Below are positions 26,827 to 34,487 of a stretch of 64,000 nt of DNA, piece after piece. Under the pieces are notes generated by a model that was given only the letters and a program-made list of their open reading frames with translations, searched no databases and had not been told where the DNA came from. Source of the stretch: Croceicoccus ponticola (lineage in GTDB: Bacteria > Pseudomonadota > Alphaproteobacteria > Sphingomonadales > Sphingomonadaceae); contig NZ_RXOL01000001.1 in assembly GCF_004004515.1 (NCBI RefSeq), forward strand, positions 992,001-1,056,000. The letters are read 5' to 3'. A program made the position numbers and the translations under genes. Position 1 is the first letter of the stretch, and every line of letters starts with the position of its first letter.

Positions 26827-27057
26827 TCAGTCAGCCGCCAGCGTCAGCGCAAGGATCAGAAGGCCGACCATAACGCACAGGACGCCAGCCTGCGCAACGC
26901 ACCCGCCTTGCGCGTCCGGGCCCGCGTCGTCGAAAGCGGAATCGCGGACCACGTCCGGATCGACCAGTCCACCTTCATTCGCCGATTGGGCGGACGACGC
27001 GCGATAGACAATCCAGACACCGGACACCAAAATCGCAAGTCCGATAAATACAAACAA
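26827..27057 (-). CDS. Small two-span membrane protein, TTG start
   Basis: A 76-aa protein with hydrophobic segments at residues 3-19 (VFIGLAILVSGVWIVY) and 55-74 (QAGVLCVMVGLLILALTL), separated by an acidic loop (GGLVDPDVVRDSAFDDAGPD). TTG 27057 is the best start: a GGGGGA site lies seven bases before it, and no ATG or GTG occurs upstream before a stop codon. It follows fabG on the same strand with a 126-base gap. The function is unknown. Confidence 0.5.
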   Translation of the reverse strand: MFVFIGLAILVSGVWIVYRASSAQSANEGGLVDPDVVRDSAFDDAGPDAQGGCVAQAGVLCVMVGLLILALTLAAD

Positions 27058-27183
27058 TTCAAAATCCCCCGAGGCTCCCCAAAAGCCCAGGACGGTCTTG
27101 AACGCTGCATGCCAACTTGCAAAGTATTAAAACCTATTAAGTCGTCATTTCTTGAAAGTGCGTTCAGTCGCGATATTATTCGG

Positions 27184-27945
27184 TCAGATCATCGCCATCC
27201 CACCGTTGACGTGCAATGTCTGCCCGGTGACGTAGCCTGCTTCCTTTGACGCGAGATATGCGACGGCCGCACCGATGTCATCGCCCTCACCCATGCGGCC
27301 CATCGGGATGCGGCTGTTCAGTTCGTCCTTTTGCGCGTCGGGAAGCGTGTCGGTCATCGCCGTTCGGATGAAACCGGGCGCAACGCAGTTCACGGTGATG
27401 TTCCGACTGGCCAGTTCCTGCGCAAGGCTCTTGGTCATCCCGGTCAGCCCGGCCTTTGCCGCGGCATAGTTCATCTGGCCCGGATTGCCGGTAGTGCCGA
27501 CGACGCTGGTTATCGAAATCATGCGCCCGAACCGCGCCTTCATCATCGGGCGAGTCGCGGCGCGCATCAGGCGGAACGCGGCGGTCAGGTTGACGTCGAT
27601 CACCTGCTGCCAGTCATCGTCCTTCATCCGCATCATCAGCCCGTCGCGGGTGATGCCCGCGTTGTTGACCAGAATGTCGAGCTTGCCGAACGTGTCGATC
27701 GCAGCGGGGATCAGTTCCTCGACCTGCGTCGGGTTCGAAAGGTCGCAGGTGATCTCCACATGGTCCTGCTCGGTCCGGGCGCCGAACTCATCGTTCAGCT
27801 GTTCGCGGAAAGAGCGCAATTTCGCTCCGTTCGACCCGGATAGCGCGATCCGCGCACCCTGTGCGGCAAGACTGCGGGCGATGGCCGAACCAATTCCGCC
27901 GCTGGCCCCGGTAACGAGCGCGGTCATTCCCTCTAGCGAAAACAT
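27184..27945 (-). CDS. fabG: 3-oxoacyl-ACP reductase FabG
   Basis: A 253-aa short-chain dehydrogenase that reduces 3-oxoacyl-ACP with NADPH in fatty acid elongation. It has the nucleotide motif TGASGGIGSAIA, the NNAG motif (LVNNAGITRDGLMMRM), a catalytic Ser in ISITSVVGTTGNPGQ and the Y-x3-K pair in NYAAAKAG. The end GQTLHVNGGMAMI is the FabG terminus. ATG 27945 is preferred because a GGGGGAG site lies nine bases upstream; ATG 27954 would overlap it. It lies 16 bases after fabD, so the two form an operon. Confidence 0.95.
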   Translation of the reverse strand: MFSLEGMTALVTGASGGIGSAIARSLAAQGARIALSGSNGAKLRSFREQLNDEFGARTEQDHVEITCDLSNPTQVEELIPAAIDTFGKLDILVNNAGITRDGLMMRMKDDDWQQVIDVNLTAAFRLMRAATRPMMKARFGRMISITSVVGTTGNPGQMNYAAAKAGLTGMTKSLAQELASRNITVNCVAPGFIRTAMTDTLPDAQKDELNSRIPMGRMGEGDDIGAAVAYLASKEAGYVTGQTLHVNGGMAMI

Positions 27946-27961
27946 GCCTGTCATCTCCCCC

Positions 27962-28897
27962 TCAAAGCTCCTTAGCCAGCGCGTCCAGGTCTTCCATCGT
28001 GACGACGCTGGTCACGACGGCATCGGGGAACGATCGCTTGATCATCGGGGCCAACACCTTGCCGCCCAGTTCGACGAAATGCGTGACACCGGCGGCGCCC
28101 ATGCCGATCGCGCTTTCGCGCCAGCGGACGCGGCCCGTTACCTGTTCGACCAGCAGCCTGTGGATTTCGGCCGGGTCGGCGACCGGTTGCGCGGTCACGT
28201 TGGCAAAAACCGGCAGGATCGGCACGCCGGGCGGCGTCGCGGCCAGCGCGGCGTCCATCGCTTCTGCTGCCGGTTCCATCAACGGACAGTGGAACGGCGC
28301 GGACACCGGCAGTTTGACGCCGCGCTTGATGTCGAATTCCTTGGCCAACGCGATGGCCCGCTCGATCGCCTCGGCATGGCCGGAAAGCACGACCTGTGTC
28401 GGGTCGTTATCGTTGGCGACCGTGCAGACCTGCCCCTGCGCCGCGGCTTCGGCCAGTGCCGTCGCCTTTTCGATGTCGGCACCCAACAGGGCACACATCG
28501 CGCCCACGCCCACGGGCACCGCCGCCTGCATCGCCTGTCCGCGCAGTTTCAGCAGCCTTGCCGTGTCGGCCACCGAGAACGAGCGCGCGGCGCACAGCGC
28601 GGTATATTCGCCAAGGCTGTGCCCGGCGACGAAATCGCCTTTTTCATTCAGCGAAACGCCGAATTCGCGGCCCAGCACCCGCGCGACGGCCATCGCGTTC
28701 GCCATGATCGCGGGCTGCGCGTTTTCTGTGAGGGTGAGCGCATCCTCCGGCCCTTCGGCCATGATCTTCGCCAGGTCCTGCCCCAGCGCATCGTTCACTT
28801 CCTCGAACACTTCGCGGGCGGCGGCGCTGGCGGCGGCGAGATCCACGCCCATGCCGACCTTCTGGCTGCCCTGTCCCGGAAAAACGAAAGCTCTCAT
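27962..28897 (-). CDS. fabD: Malonyl-CoA-ACP transacylase FabD
   Basis: A 311-aa enzyme that loads malonate onto acyl carrier protein. The N-terminus RAFVFPGQGSQKVGMG and the nucleophile GHSLGEYTAL are diagnostic. QAMQAAVP (Arg-containing oxyanion region LRGQAMQ), the catalytic His in VSAPFHCPLM and the final helix are also present. It is the first gene of fabD-fabG. acpP and fabF are not next to fabG here, unlike in many bacteria; they are not within the window. Confidence 0.96.
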   Translation of the reverse strand: MRAFVFPGQGSQKVGMGVDLAAASAAAREVFEEVNDALGQDLAKIMAEGPEDALTLTENAQPAIMANAMAVARVLGREFGVSLNEKGDFVAGHSLGEYTALCAARSFSVADTARLLKLRGQAMQAAVPVGVGAMCALLGADIEKATALAEAAAQGQVCTVANDNDPTQVVLSGHAEAIERAIALAKEFDIKRGVKLPVSAPFHCPLMEPAAEAMDAALAATPPGVPILPVFANVTAQPVADPAEIHRLLVEQVTGRVRWRESAIGMGAAGVTHFVELGGKVLAPMIKRSFPDAVVTSVVTMEDLDALAKEL

Positions 28898-28954
28898 GCA
28901 TCAATCTCCAACTTGCGCGACGCGGGTTAGGCACGCGTCACGCGCAGGGCAAGC

Positions 28955-29500
28955 CTAGCCCAGCGATATGTCGACAAGCACGCCGCCGTCGGGCTTGTCC
29001 GCATCGAACCGGCCCGCCTTCTTGGCCACGAAGTCATAGAACCCGGTCAGCGATTCGACCGGTTCGTACAGTTCCAGCATGTGGCCATAGGCCGCGACCG
29101 TATCGACAAAGGCAAAGCGGAACCCGTCCGCCATCGCAGCGTCCAGCGCGATCTCGAAACCGGCGGCGGTGTACCGGTCGATCGCATCCTGCACCGAATC
29201 CACGAACAGCGCGACGTGGTGGATGCCTTCTTTGCCGCTACCTTCGTCGTACATGTCGTGAAAAGCCGACGGGCCCGGATTGTTCTGTTGCACGAATTCA
29301 ATCATCACCGAGCCCCACTGGCCATAGGCGCTGGTGTGATCCAGTTCGCGCTCGACGCCCCTGTGCACCGCGCGCGACAGGGGGATGTGAGCGGCGACAT
29401 AATAAGGCCCTGACCCGAACAACTGATGATGCCGCAGCGCAGCTGCGCGCACGTCGGGCACGAAATAGGCGATCTGCCGGATGGGAAGCGGGTCTGTCAT
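28955..29500 (-). CDS. VOC-family (glyoxalase-like) protein
   Basis: A 181-aa protein of the vicinal oxygen chelate superfamily with two beta-alpha-beta modules: IRQIAYFVPDVRAAALRHHQLFGSGPYYVA and EGIHHVALFVDSVQDAIDRYTAAGFEIA. Candidate metal ligands are His in GIHHVAL, Glu in VMIEFVQ and Glu in GHMLELYEP. It resembles lactoylglutathione lyase-like or methylmalonyl-CoA epimerase-like proteins; the substrate is unknown. Its ATG overlaps the stop of the LD-carboxypeptidase gene by four bases, so the two are in one operon. Confidence 0.75.
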   Translation of the reverse strand: MTDPLPIRQIAYFVPDVRAAALRHHQLFGSGPYYVAAHIPLSRAVHRGVERELDHTSAYGQWGSVMIEFVQQNNPGPSAFHDMYDEGSGKEGIHHVALFVDSVQDAIDRYTAAGFEIALDAAMADGFRFAFVDTVAAYGHMLELYEPVESLTGFYDFVAKKAGRFDADKPDGGVLVDISLG

Positions 29501-30363
29501 GGTCTGGCATCCTCGGGTTTTCTGTTATTTTCGAACCGGCGCATCCGGCCGAACGGCACGATGCGATTGGCATGATCGTGCCCGATATCGGCCCGCCCGA
29601 GAAAGGGAATTGTTGCCCGGGCGCACCATTCGCGCGCTATGCCGATGGCGTCTGTCCCGAACGGGCGGTCGTTTTCGGGGACGTCGGACACCCGGCCCAG
29701 CCGCAGTCCCGCAATCTGCATCGGGCCCAGCACCTGCACCAGATGGAAGAACAGGCGGTCCACTGCATAAAGGTATTCGCTGACCTCCTCCACCATCACG
29801 ACATGATCGCGAAGGTCGGGCATCAGCCGCGTGCCCGCCATCATGGCCAGCGTAGTGAGATTGAACGCAACCGCCGGATCGCCGTCCAGATTGCCTTCGA
29901 GCGTATCTGGCGCGCCCGTCAGCCAACCCAGCACGCGGGCAATCGCCTCTTCCCCCCGTTCACGCTTGATATCCAGCGGCATGGGCGCATGGACCGGTCG
30001 CCCGATCCCTGCCTTGTACAACGCACCCAGCAGGTATCCGCCATCGGACGATCCCAGGAACACCTTGTTGTCTGCTTCCTTCGACAGGAACGTCACGGCC
30101 GCTTCGGCGATGCGGTTCGATCCGTATCCTCCGCGCGCAAACCACACCGCGTCGATGCCCGGATCGTTCGCGCAGTCGAGCAGGGCGTTCAGCCGTTGTT
30201 CGTCGGTGCCCGCGAAATGGCCGGCAGACAGGAAACACTGATCGTGAAACAACAGTTCGACACCGGGAAAGCCCGCCGCCACCGCCTGCATGGGCGCGAC
30301 CAGTTCGCGCGGGAACGGGGCCGACGGGGCGCAGATGCCAATTCGCATGGGGCTTTGGGACAT
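29497..30363 (-). CDS. LD-carboxypeptidase (S66 family)
   Basis: A 288-aa cytoplasmic serine peptidase of the LdcA/MccF family that removes the terminal D-Ala from murein tetrapeptides. Motifs are WFARGGYGSNRIAE, the nucleophile-type GSSDGGYLL, the Glu region VEEVSEYLYAVDRLFFHL and the His region GHDHANRIVPFG. It is divergent from an Mpl/MurC-type ligase with a short shared promoter region containing inverted repeats. Together these fit murein recycling: LdcA yields tripeptide, which the ligase reattaches to UDP-MurNAc. The link is inferred. Confidence 0.85.
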   Translation of the reverse strand: MSQSPMRIGICAPSAPFPRELVAPMQAVAAGFPGVELLFHDQCFLSAGHFAGTDEQRLNALLDCANDPGIDAVWFARGGYGSNRIAEAAVTFLSKEADNKVFLGSSDGGYLLGALYKAGIGRPVHAPMPLDIKRERGEEAIARVLGWLTGAPDTLEGNLDGDPAVAFNLTTLAMMAGTRLMPDLRDHVVMVEEVSEYLYAVDRLFFHLVQVLGPMQIAGLRLGRVSDVPENDRPFGTDAIGIAREWCARATIPFLGRADIGHDHANRIVPFGRMRRFENNRKPEDARP

Positions 30364-30368
30364 GAAAG

Positions 30369-30421
30369 GTGGCTATCCCCCATCACCCCGATTGCCAAGC
30401 GCGGCGTGAGGCAATAGCCAC
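30369..30421. repeat. Inverted repeats in the ldcA/ligase divergent promoter
   Basis: GTGGCTAT (30369-30376) pairs with ATAGCCAC (30414-30421), and ATTGCC (30391-30396) pairs with GGCAAT (30410-30415). Both lie in the 65 bases between the divergent starts. They could form an operator for a shared regulator or an RNA hairpin in the ligase leader. Confidence 0.4.
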
Positions 30422-30428
30422 ACTTGCG

Positions 30429-31877
30429 ATGACCGATGCACCCTTTTCCGACCCGAACCTGACAACATCGCCCCAGATCAAAGGCCGCGCATTCTTCTTT
30501 TGCGGCATCGGCGGATCGGGCATGTTGCCGCTGGCCTGCATCCTGCGTGCGCGCGGCGCAATTGTCGCCGGATCGGACCGCAGCCGCGATCAGGGCCGCA
30601 CGCCCGAAAAGTTCGCATGGCTTGAAACCCAGGGCATTACCCTTTTCCCACAGGACGGCACCGGCATCACCAGCGCCGATCAAGTGCTCGTCGCCAGCGC
30701 CGCGATCGAAGACACCGTGCCCGAAGTCGCGCGGGCGAACGAACTGGGCTGCCTGCGCGCCAGCCGGGCCGAACTGCTGTCGGCGCTGTTCAACGCCGCA
30801 CCGACATCCATCGCCATTGGCGGGACCAGCGGAAAATCGACCGTCACCGGCATGACCGGCTGGATCATGGACCGCGCAGGGACCGATCCCACGATCATGA
30901 ACGGCGCGGTGATGAAGAACTTCGTCGCCCCAGATGTGCCCTTTGCCAGCGCGCGGGCCGGACGCGGCGGGGTCTTCGTGTCCGAAGTGGACGAAAGCGA
31001 CGGTTCAATCGAATTGTACCGGCCCGGCGTTTCGGTGCTTTTGAACGTGACGCTCGACCATAAATCGATGGATGAATTGCGCGGGCTGTTCGGCGATTTC
31101 CTCGCCGCGGGCGGGGTGGCCGCGATCAACGCCGACGATCCGGAGGCACTGGCCCTGCTTCCCCATGCGCAACGCGCGCTGACATTCGGCATCGATCAGG
31201 AACGGGCGCAGATCGGTATCGTCCCCGGATCGATCGGCGACGGTCCGGTGCGGCAGGCGGCCACCGTCATCGACCGGCACGACGGCGGCGAATACCCGCT
31301 CGTGCTCAATGTCCCGGGCCGCCACAACCTGTCGAACGCCCTGGCCGCGATTGCGGGCGCGGTCGCAGCGGGCGTGCCGGTCGGCGATGCGGTCGCGGCA
31401 CTCCATTCGTTCGCAGGTCTGGCCCGGAGGTTCGATATCGTCGGCACGTCGCCATCGGGCGTGACGGTGATCGACGATTTCGGCCACAACCCCGACAAGG
31501 TGCGCGCCACGTTGCGCACCTTGCGCGCGCACCCCGGCCGGGTCATCGCCTTTTTCCAGCCCCACGGGTTCGGCCCGCTGAAACAGATGGGCCGCGAACT
31601 GGCGCAAGTCTTTGCCGAGGAACTGGCCCCCGATGACCGGGTGATCCTGTGCGATCCGGTCTATTTCGGTGGAACCACGGACAAAAGCGTGGGCAGCGCC
31701 GAACTCGCCGCGTGGATCGAAGGTGCGGGCGGCCATGCCGAACACATCCCGTCGCGCGAAGAATGCGGCACGCGGATCAAGCAAATGGCGCAAGCTGGCG
31801 ACCGCGTGGCGATCATGGGCGCGCGCGACGATACGTTGAGCGAATTTGCGCGCAGGGTGCTGGCCTCGCTGGATTGA
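30429..31877 (+). CDS. Mpl/MurC-type UDP-MurNAc ligase
   Basis: A 482-aa Mur ligase. The N-terminal domain has FFCGIGGSGMLPLACIL, a MurC/Mpl-like UDP-binding loop. The ATP site is GGTSGKSTVTGM, unusual for TSGKS instead of the normal THGKT. The substrate lid SEVDESDGSIELYRPGVSVLLNV and the C-terminal DDFGHNPDKVRATL and FFQPHGFGP match MurC/Mpl. The neighbouring LD-carboxypeptidase favours Mpl (peptide recycling). A second MurC is expected elsewhere in the chromosome. ATG 30429 is used, with the promoter region shared with ldcA. Confidence 0.85.
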   Translation: MTDAPFSDPNLTTSPQIKGRAFFFCGIGGSGMLPLACILRARGAIVAGSDRSRDQGRTPEKFAWLETQGITLFPQDGTGITSADQVLVASAAIEDTVPEVARANELGCLRASRAELLSALFNAAPTSIAIGGTSGKSTVTGMTGWIMDRAGTDPTIMNGAVMKNFVAPDVPFASARAGRGGVFVSEVDESDGSIELYRPGVSVLLNVTLDHKSMDELRGLFGDFLAAGGVAAINADDPEALALLPHAQRALTFGIDQERAQIGIVPGSIGDGPVRQAATVIDRHDGGEYPLVLNVPGRHNLSNALAAIAGAVAAGVPVGDAVAALHSFAGLARRFDIVGTSPSGVTVIDDFGHNPDKVRATLRTLRAHPGRVIAFFQPHGFGPLKQMGRELAQVFAEELAPDDRVILCDPVYFGGTTDKSVGSAELAAWIEGAGGHAEHIPSREECGTRIKQMAQAGDRVAIMGARDDTLSEFARRVLASLD

Positions 31878-31969
31878 TTGCGCGCGCAGGTTTGGCAAAA
31901 AGCCCCGCTATCGGCCAATAAACCTAATTTACGCTTGCGATCCGGCCAAGGTCTGAGCAATATGCTGCA

Positions 31970-32290
31970 ATGCACAATAATGCCGAATCAGAACCGCCTG
32001 TCGAACGCAAATTCATCGAGGGGATTGCGCGCAAGCTCCTGATGGAAGCGGTCTACAATGGCGAAAAGATGGTTCTGGCTCCGCATCAGCTGTTCACGCG
32101 CAACGATGCGCTGTTCGTAAGTGCCCTGAATACCACGCGAAACTGGCGCAGCCCCGAAGAACGGCGGGTCGGCCACTTCAAGCTTCAGGGGCTGTCGAAC
32201 GTCGCTCTGACCGAACAATCGTTCGAGCCGCTGCCGACATTCGACGACAGCCCGGCACGCGAAGGCGACAAGCAGCTTTTTTCGGTCTGA
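31970..32290 (+). CDS. Conserved hypothetical protein (106 aa)
   Basis: A 106-aa soluble protein without a signal peptide or membrane segment. The centre [33 protein letters not shown] and the following [19 protein letters not shown] look like a compact beta-rich WYL-like module (nucleic-acid or ligand-binding fold), but I cannot assign it firmly. It lies 92 bases after the ligase gene. The function is unknown. Confidence 0.55.
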   Translation: MHNNAESEPPVERKFIEGIARKLLMEAVYNGEKMVLAPHQLFTRNDALFVSALNTTRNWRSPEERRVGHFKLQGLSNVALTEQSFEPLPTFDDSPAREGDKQLFSV

Positions 32291-32679
32291 CGCGACAGGG
32301 CTGGCGCACCCTCGCGCAACTGGCCGCCATTATTTTCCTACATCGCGGCGGCGCGCTATCGTCGCGTCATGTCGGCCCGCCCCTTCCCCCGCCTCTTCCT
32401 TTGCGCCTTGTGCCAACTGTCATCCTGTCGCCTGATCGCGAAAACGGCGGATCCGCGCACGTTTGCGATTGGGCGATAGCAGATGACACCGTGTCGCCTT
32501 TGTCACCCGTGGCAGCGTCGCCGACCCGCTACGCGCGGCACTTCGTCCTTGCCTTTCGCGCCCGTTCCGCTATGCGCGCCCCTTCCCTGCCGTCCAGCGG
32601 GGAAAGCAGAAGGCCGGAGGGGCCCCGCACGTACGGTGCGAAGGTCAGCCGATCGGCAGCAATTGAAAAGGACGTATGC
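32291..32679 (+). other. 389-base leader region before rpsF
   Basis: This gap holds the promoter and long leader of the ribosomal protein operon. Its first 250 bases contain C/T-rich tracts and no clear gene. Its last 95 bases hold the structured element listed separately. Confidence 0.5.
32587..32659 (+). ncRNA. Candidate S6:S18-binding leader structure
   Basis: CTGCCG (32587-32592) can pair with CGGCAG (32654-32659), closing a 73-base element directly upstream of the rpsF ribosome site. Inside it lies a clear hairpin CGCAC-GTACG-GTGCG (32626-32640). In many bacteria the rpsF leader carries an RNA motif that binds the S6:S18 complex and represses the operon. The position fits exactly, but the consensus CCG-bulge motif was not verified. 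Confidence 0.35.
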
Positions 32680-33036
32680 ATGCCGCTTTATGAGCATGTG
32701 TTCCTGGCGCGCCAGGACCTGAGCCAGGCTCAGGTCGATGCGCTTGCGAGCACCGCCACCGAAATTATCGAGGCGAACGAAGGCAAGGTCGTGAAGTTGG
32801 AGGCCTGGGGCCTCAAGAACCTCGCCTACAAGATTGAACGCAACCGCAAGGCACACTTCGTGATGCTGAACATCGATGCCCCCGCCGGCGTCGTCGCGGA
32901 ACTCGAACGCCAGACCCGCATCAACGAAGACGTCATCCGTTACATGACCGTCCGCGTCGACGAGCTTGAAGAAGGCCCGTCGGTCATGATGCGCAAGCAG
33001 GACCGCGAACGCCGCGGTCGGAGGGAGCAGCGCTGA
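32680..33036 (+). CDS. rpsF: 30S ribosomal protein S6
   Basis: A 118-aa S6, a platform protein that pairs with S18 in the 30S subunit. It opens [20 protein letters not shown], continues [29 protein letters not shown], and has [12 protein letters not shown]; a basic tail ends [11 protein letters not shown] 32680 is used; a nearby ATG at 32676 is out of frame. An AAAAGGA site precedes it. The stop overlaps the rpsR start by one base, so translation is coupled. Confidence 0.97.
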   Translation: MPLYEHVFLARQDLSQAQVDALASTATEIIEANEGKVVKLEAWGLKNLAYKIERNRKAHFVMLNIDAPAGVVAELERQTRINEDVIRYMTVRVDELEEGPSVMMRKQDRERRGRREQR

Positions 33037-33260
33037 TGGCCCGCCCGTTTTTCCGCCGCCGCAAGTCGTGCCCTTTCTCTGCGAAGAACGCGCCCGCGAT
33101 CGACTACAAGGACGTACGTCTGCTGCAGGGCTTCATGTCCGAACGTGGCAAGATCGTGCCGAGCCGGATCACCGCCGTTTCCGCCAAGAAGCAGCGCGAG
33201 CTGTCGAAGGCGATCAAGCGCGCGCGCCAGATCGGCCTCCTGCCCTACATCGTGAAGTAA
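33036..33260 (+). CDS. rpsR: 30S ribosomal protein S18
   Basis: A 74-aa S18 with the family body [57 protein letters not shown]. It binds with S6 at helix 22 of 16S rRNA. The ATG overlaps the rpsF stop (TGATG). A single Cys is present, so it is not the complete zinc-binding four-Cys type. Second gene of rpsF-rpsR-rplI. Confidence 0.97.
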   Translation: MARPFFRRRKSCPFSAKNAPAIDYKDVRLLQGFMSERGKIVPSRITAVSAKKQRELSKAIKRARQIGLLPYIVK

Positions 33261-33272
33261 GGAGCGGATATC

Positions 33273-33881
33273 ATGAACATCATTCTGCTCGAACGTATCG
33301 AGAAGCTCGGCTCGATCGGTGACGTCGTCACCGTGAAGGACGGCTACGCCCGCAACTTCCTTCTTCCCGAGAAGAAGGCCCTGCGCGCCAATGCAGCCAA
33401 CAAGAAGGTCTTCGAGGCCAACCGCGAACGCCTGGAACAGGAAAACTCCGAGCGTCGCTCCGAAGCCGCGAAGGCCGGCGAAAAGCTCGACGGCACAGAG
33501 ATCGTCCTGATCCGCGCATCGTCGAACGCCGGCCAGCTTTACGGCTCGGTCAGCGTCCGCGACGTGACCATGGCGCTCGCCGAAAAGGGCTTTGAAGTCG
33601 ACAAGAAGCAGGTCATCCTGGGCTCGCCCATCAAGACCATCGGCATGTTTGACGTGATCATCGCCCTGCACCCCGAAGTGCGCGTTACCGTAAAGGCCAA
33701 CGTCGCCCGTTCGGACGACGAAGCCGCATTGCAGACCGAGGGCGTCGACGTCCTTTCCGCGATGTTCGAAGAAGAATCGCAGAATCAGGGCGGCTTCACC
33801 GAAGCGTTCAATCCGAATGCGGAACCTGGCGAAATCGCCATGGAAGACGACGCTGAAGACGAGGGCGAAGAGGAGGCCTGA
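33273..33881 (+). CDS. rplI: 50S ribosomal protein L9
   Basis: A 202-aa L9, which binds 23S rRNA and extends from the large subunit. The N-terminal signature MNIILLERIEKLGSIGDVVTVKDGYARNFLLP is complete, followed by the connecting helix and the C-terminal domain (SSNAGQLYGSVSVRDV, VILGSPIKTIGMFDV). A 40-residue acidic tail (EEESQNQ...EDEGEEEA) makes it longer than the E. coli protein (149 aa), as is usual in alphaproteobacteria. It closes the operon, just before a strong terminator. Confidence 0.97.
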   Translation: MNIILLERIEKLGSIGDVVTVKDGYARNFLLPEKKALRANAANKKVFEANRERLEQENSERRSEAAKAGEKLDGTEIVLIRASSNAGQLYGSVSVRDVTMALAEKGFEVDKKQVILGSPIKTIGMFDVIIALHPEVRVTVKANVARSDDEAALQTEGVDVLSAMFEEESQNQGGFTEAFNPNAEPGEIAMEDDAEDEGEEEA

Positions 33882-33915
33882 GCCGACTCAAGCTTATCGA
33901 GCGACCAATAGAAAA

Positions 33916-33950
33916 GGGCGCGGCAGGGAAATCCCGCCGCGCCCTTTTTT
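33916..33950 (+). terminator. Rho-independent terminator of rpsF-rpsR-rplI
   Basis: GGGCGCGGC-A-GGG and CCC-GCCGCGCCC form a 12-bp stem with one bulged A and an AAAT loop, followed directly by six T residues. It lies 34 bases after the rplI stop. It is the clearest intrinsic terminator in the window. Confidence 0.95.
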
Positions 33951-33980
33951 GTCGTCCGCCGTCAGTGTGGCAGCAGGTTT

Positions 33981-34487
33981 TCAGATTCGGGCCAGCGACC
34001 GGAACGGGTGAGCGGCGTCCAGTCCGTCGCCGAAATTGACCGGCATCGCCGCGTCATCGTCGCGACGCTCTGCCCGTTCGTAAAGATTGAGCACATAAGT
34101 CAGCTTGGAAAAGCGCCACTCGCCATTCCGACGCTCCGCCGAAAAAAGGTAGCGGCCCCAGAAGGTCTCATCCACGCCCGGCGCCGGCTCCGCCGTTCGG
34201 CATTTGATGATCGATCCCGCATCGATGCGCGCTTCATCTCCGGCGATGGTGATAACGGGTATACCGCTAAGGTGGAGCCTTCGAAGATATCCCGATTCCA
34301 GATCGCGAACGAACACTTTGGTCTCGGTCAGGTCGCCCTTGAACATCCCGTAATCGAACTGCGCTTCCGGCCAGAACAGGGTGTCGAACAGGTGGAGGTC
34401 AAGCCAGTCGTTGATGCCCGAATAAGCAGCGACCATGTCCTGCAGCCGTACCCGACCGCGTAATTCTTCCACCGAACCCCTGTTCAT
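33981..34487 (-). CDS. NTF2/SnoaL-like protein (possible oxygenase beta-like)
   Basis: A 168-aa protein with the nuclear transport factor 2-like fold, which includes SnoaL, ketosteroid isomerase and the small subunits of ring-hydroxylating oxygenases. Marks are VEELRGRVRLQDMVAAYSGINDWLDLHLFDTLFWPEAQFDYG and WRFSKLTYVLNLYERA. The ATG overlaps the stop of the CurA-type gene (ATGA), so it is the last gene of the Rieske cluster. It could be a beta-type subunit or a separate isomerase or hydrolase of the same pathway. Confidence 0.7.
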   Translation of the reverse strand: MNRGSVEELRGRVRLQDMVAAYSGINDWLDLHLFDTLFWPEAQFDYGMFKGDLTETKVFVRDLESGYLRRLHLSGIPVITIAGDEARIDAGSIIKCRTAEPAPGVDETFWGRYLFSAERRNGEWRFSKLTYVLNLYERAERRDDDAAMPVNFGDGLDAAHPFRSLARI

